A stretch of 6,341 bases of DNA from JBJXFK01 sp046155505 (GTDB lineage: Bacteria; Planctomycetota; Phycisphaerae; UBA1845; Fen-1342): contig JBJXFK010000128.1 in assembly GCA_046155505.1 (NCBI GenBank), positions 1 through 6,341 of the forward strand. Reading direction: 5' to 3'. Numbering within the stretch: the stretch's first letter is position 1; each line of letters opens with the position of its first letter. This document shows, in pieces, positions 1-4,555 of the stretch. A program made the translations under genes and the position numbers. The notes under the pieces were generated by a model. It was not told the origin of the DNA. It worked only from the letters and a program-made list of their open reading frames with translations, and did not search any database.

Positions 1-400
1 GCACCTTGCGAATGCGGACCGCCTCGGTCTTCGGCAGCGTCAGCGTGAGCTGACCGTTCGCAAGCTCGGCACCGATTCGGCTGACATCGATCGCCTCGCC
101 GATCCGCACCGAGCGGCGATAGTCGCCGATCGCGTATTCACGCCGCGCGAACCGCGACTCGTCGGTCACACGCGGCGCGATCGGACATTGAATCGTCAAC
201 ATCCCGTTGTCGTACTCGACACTGACCGTCTCGCGCGTCGCTCCCGGCACGTCGGCGATTAGCAGAAACGCGTCGCTCGTCTCAATCACGTCGATCGCCG
301 GCGTAAACGTCGGCCCTTCGACGACGCGCTGCGTCGCGCTCCGCACGGGCGTCGCACTTCGCATTTGCGTCGGGTTGCAGCAGGTTGAACTCGTATTCAT
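1..400 (-). CDS. Small heat shock protein, Hsp20/alpha-crystallin family (C-terminus outside window)
   Basis: ATP-independent holdase chaperone that would bind partly unfolded proteins in the cytoplasm. The 133 visible residues start MNTSSTCCNP. They carry most of an alpha-crystallin domain (about residues 33-125): FTPAIDVIETSDAFLLIADVPG, then VEYDNGMLTI, then ANGQLTLTLPK, the family's signature beta-strands. The chain leaves the window at RIRKV, so stop and any C-terminal I-x-I motif are not visible. I chose the ATG at 400-398 because GAGGTG lies 5 nt upstream of it (plus-strand 406-411). An earlier ATG at 412-410 is in another frame and soon hits a stop. It lies downstream of a second Hsp20 gene on the same strand, so the two are probably cotranscribed. 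Family assignment is secure from the motifs. The N-terminal arm is unlike its neighbour's and has a Cys-Cys pair (residues 7-8), so this is a diverged paralogue, not a recent duplicate. Confidence 0.9.
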   Translation of the reverse strand, partial: MNTSSTCCNPTQMRSATPVRSATQRVVEGPTFTPAIDVIETSDAFLLIADVPGATRETVSVEYDNGMLTIQCPIAPRVTDESRFARREYAIGDYRRSVRIGEAIDVSRIGAELANGQLTLTLPKTEAVRIRKV

Positions 401-429
401 CAATGCACCTCATCTTTGTGATTGCGTAT

Positions 430-531
430 CGCACGGGCCATCAGCCCGCCGTTGTCATGTCCCGGTGTGGCACCGGCTATCAGCCTGTGCCTTCTCTTTT
501 CCCAATGTGGCACGGACTATCAGCCCGTACC
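430..531. repeat. Three-copy palindromic intergenic repeat (GTGGCACGG...CAGCCCGT type)
   Basis: Three related units lie between the two Hsp20 genes, aligned on a shared ATCAG core at 440, 479 and 519, a 39-40 bp period. Unit 2 (469-491) has arms GGCACCGGCT and AGCCTGTGCC around ATC, with one mismatch in ten. Unit 3 (509-531) has arms GGCACGGACT and AGCCCGTACC, with two mismatches. Unit 1 (about 430-450) is degraded but keeps GGGC/GCCC. Units 2 and 3 are also both preceded by CCC, two variable bases and TGTGG. Each could form a hairpin in the transcript between the two chaperone genes. I recall this repeat class as dispersed in planctomycete genomes. No T-tract follows on the minus strand, so a classical terminator is not supported. 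Confidence 0.8.
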
Positions 532-551
532 GAATCCACCACATTCAATCC

Positions 552-992
552 TCACGCACCCTTGATCGTGATCTTCCGCGCGCGGGTCTCTTCCGTCTTC
601 GGCAGTTTCACGGTCAGCACGCCGTCGCGCAGCGTCGCTTCAACCTTGGCCGCGTCGACTTCCACCGGCAGCGTGACCACGCGCGTGAATTCGCCGCTGA
701 TCCGCTCCTGACGATGCACCGTGGCCTTCTCGGTGTGTTCAATCGTGCGGCGACCCTTGATGGTCAGCTCGTCGCCGACCACGAACACCTCGATGTCTTC
801 GAGCTTCATGCCGGGCAACTCAGCCTCGGCCACGACCATGTCACCTTCGATCCAGACGTTCAGGGCCGGAAACGGCTGCGTGGTGAAGCCGTTGACCTCG
901 AACGGATCGAACGCTGTCGTGAACAGGCGATCAAAGTTGGTCCGCAGCAAATCCAGCGGCGATGCAGTCGGAATGCGTCGTACGAGTTTCAT
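552..992 (-). CDS. Small heat shock protein, Hsp20/alpha-crystallin family
   Basis: A complete 146-residue Hsp20 chaperone, the usual bacterial length, predicted cytoplasmic. Such proteins form oligomers that hold denaturing proteins for refolding by DnaK/ClpB. The N-terminal arm (1-41) contains the typical SPLDLLRTNFDRLF amphipathic stretch. The alpha-crystallin domain covers about 42-133, with PALNVWIEGDMVVAEAELPG, then DELTIKGRR, then RISGEFTRVVTLP, then DGVLTVKLPK. The C-terminal tail carries an I-x-I motif (ITI, 141-143), used for oligomer contacts. I chose the ATG at 992-990 because GGGAGGT (1005-999) sits 6 nt upstream. The ATG at 998-996 directly abuts that site and a start at 1079 has no motif support. 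It is the first gene of a probable two-gene unit with the Hsp20 downstream. I see no CIRCE element (TTAGCACTC-N9-GAGTGCTAA) upstream, so HrcA control is not supported. Family assignment is very safe. Confidence 0.95.
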   Translation of the reverse strand: MKLVRRIPTASPLDLLRTNFDRLFTTAFDPFEVNGFTTQPFPALNVWIEGDMVVAEAELPGMKLEDIEVFVVGDELTIKGRRTIEHTEKATVHRQERISGEFTRVVTLPVEVDAAKVEATLRDGVLTVKLPKTEETRARKITIKGA

Positions 993-998
993 GGTCAT

Positions 999-1005
999 AC
1001 CTCCC
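999..1005 (-). promoter_or_regulatory. Ribosome binding site that sets the Hsp20 start
   Basis: On the minus strand GGGAGGT is a near-perfect Shine-Dalgarno match. Two in-frame ATGs follow: one at 0 nt (998) and one at 6 nt (992). Only the second has workable spacing, so it fixes the start of the 146-residue Hsp20. Confidence 0.75.
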
Positions 1006-1292
1006 AGAATTTTCGTTTCCACGTTTGGCCGCCCGCGACATTCCAGCGGCTGTGACCGTTCGCAGTAAGAGGAATGCACGCGAGGGGCCAGAAACGCAGC
1101 GACCCAACGGCCGACCGTAAGGTGTTTATTTTCAGAAGTTTACGACCGTCGCCCGGCGCGTCTCCGGCATGCTTTGAACTGCCGCCCTGGCAGTGCGGGC
1201 AGGCCAAGTCGTCTTTTCATGAGCGCGGGCTTCGGCAACGCGTGCTCCGTGCGCAGGTCGATTTCCGTGACTACCGAGATTATCAGGATCCG

Positions 1293-1323
1293 GCGACATT
1301 TTTTTCAGACGCCGCCATGTCGC
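1293..1323. repeat. Inverted repeat in the divergent promoter region
   Basis: Perfect 7-bp arms GCGACAT (1293-1299) and ATGTCGC (1317-1323) flank a 17-nt centre that begins with a T run (1299-1305 is seven Ts including the arm's last base). The position between divergent genes fits an operator or a transcript hairpin, but nothing in the sequence identifies a binding protein. It may be chance. Confidence 0.35.
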
Positions 1324-1400
1324 TAATCTCTGCGCTGGTAGCGGTTTACACGCGCCACACCCAAGTGTTTTGCCGTCCGTGACGACCAATCGCCAAGTTT

Positions 1401-1432
1401 CTCTTGCCCTTTTTCGCGCAAGAGTTACTCTT
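1401..1432 (+). repeat. Overlapping, mutually exclusive hairpins upstream of the pseudopilin gene
   Basis: CTCTTGC (1401-1407) pairs perfectly with GCAAGAG (1418-1424) around a 10-nt loop. The same AAGAG segment also forms the left half of a 13-bp palindrome, AAGAGTTACTCTT (1420-1432). The AAGAG can therefore pair with the CTCTT before it or the CTCTT after it, but not both. It lies about 110 nt upstream of the pseudopilin ATG, so it could be an operator or part of a leader RNA. No known riboswitch consensus is recognised. Confidence 0.4.
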
Positions 1433-1443
1433 ATGGGTTATCC

Positions 1444-1490
1444 CGACCGCCTGACGGCGCATTTCGAAATTTTCCTGCGCTTGTCGGTCG
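1444..1490 (+). repeat. Nested inverted repeats in the pseudopilin leader
   Basis: Outer arms CGACCG (1444-1449) and CGGTCG (1485-1490) enclose inner arms GCGCA (1457-1461) and TGCGC (1476-1480). Within the inner pair lies a perfect 10-bp palindrome, ATTTCGAAAT (1461-1470). Together they could fold as one bulged stem about 50 nt upstream of the start codon. Arms are short and GC-rich, so chance pairing is quite possible. Confidence 0.3.
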
Positions 1491-1529
1491 TTCGACACCG
1501 ATCTGTCTCATGGTGCCGTACACAACTTG

Positions 1530-1534
1530 AAGGA
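1530..1534 (+). promoter_or_regulatory. Ribosome binding site that sets the pseudopilin start
   Basis: AAGGA lies 7 nt before the ATG at 1542. A longer reading from TTG at 1527 would overlap this site and has no ribosome site of its own, so the ATG is preferred. Confidence 0.7.
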
Positions 1535-1541
1535 TCTTGCG

Positions 1542-2462
1542 ATGTGGCAGATCCGTAAACATGCGGTTCGAGCATCTTCAGCATTCACGCTGATCGAACT
1601 GCTTGTCGTCATTGTGATCATCTCGCTCCTGATTGCGACGCTCTTGCCCTCGCTCCGGGCGTCGCGCGAACAGGCGCGCAGCACCCATTGCTCCGCCAAT
1701 CTCCGCTCACTCATGACCGGCATTCATCAATATGCCATCGACTATCGCGATTACGTCATCCCCTCCTACAACATGTCCGGCGTCAGCATTGGTGCGAATA
1801 ACCCGCTCGACGGCTGGGGGCCGATCCTCGACAAAGGCATGTACCTTTACGGCAGCGAGGAAATGACCGGCCACGCGTTTGTCTGCCCAGATACGATGTC
1901 GGTCGCCGGCATCACCGGCACGCAAACCGGCAACGAACTCGACAACGCGCAGGGCTTCATGGACTGGCCCGCCGTGCTCACCATTTCGCAAAACTACGCC
2001 GCGACGCTGCCGACTCGCGGCTTCAACAAACTCATTCGCGTGTCGTATTGGATCAACGGCGACAACCCGATCGGCCGACCGCAGCCGATTCGTCAAAAAA
2101 TTCACTTCACGGGCTCGGTCGGCTATGGGCCCGACTTCGCGGGTCAACGACTTCAGAACTATCGCTTCGACGATTTTCGCTGGCCGGGGCGCGTGATCGC
2201 GCTGGCCGACGGCATCTACGCCGGAAACCAGGAAGCCACGCGCGAGGATCAGCGCGACGCGCGGGTTGCCTATCGCCACCCCGGCAGCGTATTTGATACG
2301 ACCAACGCAGGCTTCGCCGACGGACATGTGCAATCCATTCGCGGCGATCGCTTCCCGCGCAAGGCCGACGAGATGAACGTCACGCACGAAATGGCCGCGC
2401 TGGAAAACCTCGGCGGCGGGCCGACGATCTATTCCGATCCGGCGAAATTCCTGCTGCCATAA
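1542..2462 (+). CDS. Prepilin-type N-terminal cleavage/methylation domain protein (type II secretion pseudopilin-like, H-x-DG class)
   Basis: A 306-residue protein with a class III signal. A short basic leader (MWQIRKHAVRASSA) precedes FTLIELLVVIVIISLLIATLLP, the type IV prepilin/pseudopilin segment. Cleavage by a prepilin peptidase is predicted between Ala14 and Phe15, leaving Glu5 of the mature protein (Glu19) in place. The -1 residue is Ala, not the usual Gly. The hydrophobic helix runs to about residue 36, followed by CSANLRSLMTGIHQYAIDYRDYVIP, typical of the planctomycete/Lentisphaerae-type pseudopilin-like proteins. Near the C-terminus, FADGHVQSI (258-266) matches the processing-associated H-x9-DG signature, but here the spacing from His246 to Asp260 gives H-x13-DG. 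These proteins are inner-membrane anchored with a large periplasmic domain. The specific role and substrate are unknown. The gene stands alone, with no secretion-machinery genes beside it, as is common for this expanded family. Confidence 0.9.
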   Translation: MWQIRKHAVRASSAFTLIELLVVIVIISLLIATLLPSLRASREQARSTHCSANLRSLMTGIHQYAIDYRDYVIPSYNMSGVSIGANNPLDGWGPILDKGMYLYGSEEMTGHAFVCPDTMSVAGITGTQTGNELDNAQGFMDWPAVLTISQNYAATLPTRGFNKLIRVSYWINGDNPIGRPQPIRQKIHFTGSVGYGPDFAGQRLQNYRFDDFRWPGRVIALADGIYAGNQEATREDQRDARVAYRHPGSVFDTTNAGFADGHVQSIRGDRFPRKADEMNVTHEMAALENLGGGPTIYSDPAKFLLP

Positions 2463-2623
2463 TCCGCGCCGCGCGAAATGCGATGGAGAACAGCGGCCCT
2501 CCCCTGTTTCTTTTGGCGTATCGCGATCGCTCTGCAGTTCGAAAGCGCGCTGGAAGAGTCCAACTTTGAAATCCCATTCTGGCGGAGAGGCCGTCGTCAA
2601 GGCACTCCGCAAGCGACCCAGTT

Positions 2624-2683
2624 GGCATGCTTTCGCGGTACTCCGCGTAAGCATGCTCTGGCTGAGTACAGCCAGCGCATGCC
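2624..2683. repeat. REP/BIME-like palindromic element with three GCATGC boxes at 26-bp period
   Basis: GCATGC occurs at 2625-2630, 2651-2656 and 2677-2682, exactly 26 bp apart, with one extra complementary base at the outer ends (GGCATGC at 2624, GCATGCC to 2683). Both 20-nt spacers are themselves palindromic as 8 + 4 + 8. Spacer 1 is TTTCGCGG / TACT / CCGCGTAA, with one T-T mismatch. Spacer 2 is TCTGGCTG / AGTA / CAGCCAGC, with only the outermost pair mismatched. The tetraloops TACT and AGTA are reverse complements. The element lies in the 257-bp gap (2463-2719) between the pseudopilin and the membrane protein gene. No T-tract follows, so it is not a canonical terminator. Short open frames across it show no protein features. 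Confidence 0.8.
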
Positions 2684-2719
2684 CACCCGCCGCGTTGAGT
2701 TTGGCACTACGATGGAGTG

Positions 2720-3712
2720 ATGCAATCGCAGGAACCCCTCGCCGATTCGTTCGCGAAGCCGCGCGTGGAGTTTGTCGTTCAAACTCGAAGCTGGAGGCGG
2801 CTGTCGCTATCTCGATGCGGTGCGTGGGCGATTGCTGTCCCTGTACTACTCGTCCTCACGGGTCTGGCGCTTGGAATGCCTTACTTTGGTGTTCCGGCGA
2901 TCGTCGGGGTGGTTGGCGTCATGTTCGTGCGGGGTTGGCGCGATCGGCGGCACTCGATAGAGCGTGTTAAGCAAGCGATTCGGGAAGCGGGCGAGGACGT
3001 CTCACGGGGGGTCGCCGACGCACTTGAAACATGGGAGAACGGTGATTGCGAGTTGTTTGTGCGCGCGGCCGCCGAGGGTGCCAACAGTGCCGGGCATTTC
3101 GGGAAGGTGATTTGCGTCGCCGACGAAAACAACATCATCGAAGTCACGCCGCTGGAGATTCCGTTCGAGCCGCTCCCGCTGAATGTGCACGAGCCGCGTT
3201 TTGTCGAGTACTACCAGATGGCGGTGCGCGGCGAACGGTTCGAAAATCTGGACGAGCGCGTCCGGCCGCAGTCGGAGTTCGGGCACGTTCGGCGTTTTTT
3301 TGAGGCGAACCCGGCGGCGGTTGCAGTCGGGGCGATTGGGCTTGTGGTGGTCTGGACACTGTTTCGACGCGGAGGCGCGACGGTGACAAGCATGCTGTCC
3401 GCAGCTGGCTTGTGTATGCATCTGTTCCTGGTGCTTTGGCTCCAGCGCACGGGCAACGATGTGTTCCTTGTGCCGCGCGGCGTGGTGGTGCGCGGAAGCG
3501 CGCGGAACAAGGCGGCCTTCGCACTGATCGAGCGCGACGAGTCGGTACTGATCGCGGCGCGAGAGACCGGCAAGCAGTGGCGTGTGGCGCTGGCCTCAGA
3601 AGCGGAGGTTTTCGAGTTTCGTTGCGAGCGGTGTGAAGTGGAGTTGTTGCTCGCGGCCTGGCTGAGTCCGCTGCCTGCTCCGGATGAGCAGACCGTCGCG
3701 GGGCTGACGTAA
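2720..3712 (+). CDS. Uncharacterised membrane protein, four predicted helices with two cytoplasmic domains
   Basis: I do not recognise this 330-residue protein. It shows two closely spaced hydrophobic helices (about 35-52 and 54-71), a soluble region of about 125 residues (72-198), a second pair of helices (about 199-215 and 222-241), and a soluble tail (242-330). Arg-rich flanks (RSWRRLSLSR before helix 1, RGWRDRRHSIERVK after helix 2) suggest by the positive-inside rule that N-terminus, middle region and tail are cytoplasmic. The tail pattern (VFLVPRGVVVRGS, then FALIERDESVLIAARETGKQWRVAL, then a terminal helix ending AAWL) vaguely resembles bacterial PH-like domains; this is a weak inference. 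The start is uncertain. ATG at 2720 is preferred over GTG at 2717, which overlaps GGAG (2714-2717); that GGAG is unusually close (2 nt) to the ATG. Coding quality looks good throughout. A 123-bp gap follows before the lipoprotein gene. Confidence 0.75.
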   Translation: MQSQEPLADSFAKPRVEFVVQTRSWRRLSLSRCGAWAIAVPVLLVLTGLALGMPYFGVPAIVGVVGVMFVRGWRDRRHSIERVKQAIREAGEDVSRGVADALETWENGDCELFVRAAAEGANSAGHFGKVICVADENNIIEVTPLEIPFEPLPLNVHEPRFVEYYQMAVRGERFENLDERVRPQSEFGHVRRFFEANPAAVAVGAIGLVVVWTLFRRGGATVTSMLSAAGLCMHLFLVLWLQRTGNDVFLVPRGVVVRGSARNKAAFALIERDESVLIAARETGKQWRVALASEAEVFEFRCERCEVELLLAAWLSPLPAPDEQTVAGLT

Positions 3713-3729
3713 GCATGGAGTGGCGCGCC

Positions 3730-3746
3730 CCGCCGCAGTTCGGCGG
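3730..3746 (+). repeat. GC-rich hairpin after the membrane protein gene
   Basis: Perfect 6-bp arms CCGCCG and CGGCGG around the loop CAGTT, starting 17 nt after the membrane protein stop codon. It could end or attenuate transcription, but no T-run follows, so a rho-independent terminator is only a possibility. It may also stabilise the 3' end of the transcript. Confidence 0.4.
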
Positions 3747-3824
3747 AAGCTGACCCGGTTGTCGGTGCGGTGCATTTCAATCATCATTTCGACTTCGCGG
3801 CGGCGCGGACGGCGTCGCGCGGCT

Positions 3825-3828
3825 GGAG
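3825..3828 (+). promoter_or_regulatory. Ribosome binding site that sets the lipoprotein start
   Basis: GGAG lies 7 nt before the ATG at 3836. Starting there puts the hydrophobic signal peptide at the N-terminus, as a lipoprotein requires. Starting at the in-frame ATG at 3770 would add 22 residues in front of the signal peptide. Confidence 0.7.
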
Positions 3829-3835
3829 TCTTGAT

Positions 3836-4555
3836 ATGCACGTCATGCTTGCATCGCGGTTGTTCGCGTTAGTGGCACTTTCGATCGGATTGGCGCCACT
3901 TTCAGGTTGTACTGGCGCGACCGCCGGCGCGGACCTCACCGTTCGGCCGACGTCGCGGCCGCTAAGCAAATATGCCGGCAAAGTGCTGCGCGTGCCGCAG
4001 GATGAGAAGTTCGCGTTGACGCAGGCCCCAGCGACGCAGGCTCCCGGCCTGGAGGGCAAGGCCGAGGGCAAAGCCGAGTGCGAAAGCTCGGGCAAGGGCA
4101 AGGTCGCGGCGAAAGTCGAAAAAGGCGGCACGGCGAGCGGGACGTTTCAGCTCGGGCATTCGGTAAAGAACGACGGCGAGCGGCAGATCGACCTGACCGT
4201 GCGCGTGAAGATGAACTACGAATACGCGGCGGAGGCCGAGCCGGCGAATGCGCGGGGCAAGGCGGCGGTGTCGCTGAATCTGTTTGTGCGCGATGGGCGG
4301 AATCGGCTCCTCCAAACCTATGGACTGGTGGCGCAAAGCAGCGAAGAGGGCAAGCTGTCGAGCAAGGCGGGCAAAGAGGCGGAATTTACGCTGACGCTCG
4401 GCCCAGGCGATGCCGCGACCGTGTATCTGGCGGGCGTCGCGGACGCGAACCTGCGTGACGGCGAATCGGGTCAGGCGAAATTGCAGGTGAGCGACGTGTC
4501 GTTCGAGTTCGAGTCGCGCGCCGCGCCCGAGGTGAAAGCGGCGGATGCCCCATGA
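3836..4555 (+). CDS. Putative secreted lipoprotein of unknown function
   Basis: A 239-residue protein with a lipoprotein signal peptide: MHVMLASRLFALVALSIGLAPLSGC. The lipobox is LSGC (22-25), so signal peptidase II would cleave before Cys25, which becomes lipidated. The next residue is Thr, not Asp, which by the Lol rule favours the outer membrane. Residues about 62-98 are low-complexity, with QAPATQAP and a Lys/Glu/Gly-rich stretch that includes a 12-bp tandem DNA repeat (GAGGGCAAGGCC at 4052, GAGGGCAAAGCC at 4064). Residues about 100-228 alternate hydrophobic and polar positions (IDLTVRVKMNYEY, AAVSLNLFVRDG, AEFTLTLGPGDAATVYLAGV, LQVSDVSFEFES), suggesting a beta-sandwich-like domain; I cannot name a family. 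The stop codon overlaps the ligA start as ATGA. ATG at 3845 is an alternative start that would also keep the lipobox. Confidence 0.8.
   Translation: MHVMLASRLFALVALSIGLAPLSGCTGATAGADLTVRPTSRPLSKYAGKVLRVPQDEKFALTQAPATQAPGLEGKAEGKAECESSGKGKVAAKVEKGGTASGTFQLGHSVKNDGERQIDLTVRVKMNYEYAAEAEPANARGKAAVSLNLFVRDGRNRLLQTYGLVAQSSEEGKLSSKAGKEAEFTLTLGPGDAATVYLAGVADANLRDGESGQAKLQVSDVSFEFESRAAPEVKAADAP

Larger units (their letters stand above)
993..1541. other. Divergent intergenic region, no convincing gene
   Basis: This 549-bp stretch separates the minus-strand Hsp20 pair from the plus-strand pseudopilin, so it must hold promoters for both directions. Short open frames here (for example 1074-1382 plus and 1132-1389 minus) show no recognisable domain, no good ribosome site and mutually overlapping positions, so I do not call them genes. 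I could not assign -35/-10 boxes with confidence in either direction. What is visible are inverted repeats: ACTGCC/GGCAGT (1178-1194), GCGACAT/ATGTCGC (1293-1323), a cluster at 1401-1432, and ATTTCGAAAT (1461-1470) inside a longer foldable stretch at 1444-1490. Confidence 0.7.

Noticed and set aside
430..531. CRISPR array
   Set aside because: Only three degenerate palindromic units with roughly 16-bp linkers that are partly repeated themselves; no conserved repeats with unique spacers and no cas genes.
207..1055. Plus-strand open frame of 282 codons
   Set aside because: It is antisense to both Hsp20 genes and the repeat between them. The Hsp20 frames carry clear family motifs; this one carries none.
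1166..1194. GGCATGCTTT identical to the first ten bases of the 2624-2683 element, next to an ACTGCC/GGCAGT hairpin
   Set aside because: The match stops after ten bases and no second GCATGC follows at 26 bp, so a decayed copy cannot be told from chance.
1707..2654. Minus-strand open frame of 315 codons
   Set aside because: It is antisense to the pseudopilin gene and extends into the GCATGC palindromic element. No domain or ribosome site is seen.
2478..2970. Short open frames across the GCATGC element (both strands)
   Set aside because: They are translations of a palindromic repeat and of the out-of-frame start of the membrane protein gene. Compositions are low in meaning and no family features are visible.
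3722..3746. Rho-independent terminator after the membrane protein gene
   Set aside because: The CCGCCG/CGGCGG hairpin lacks a following T-run, so I list it as a hairpin only.
3770..3835. Upstream in-frame ATG extending the lipoprotein by 22 residues
   Set aside because: It would place a non-hydrophobic segment before the signal peptide, while the ATG at 3836 has a GGAG at 7 nt and a standard lipoprotein signal.
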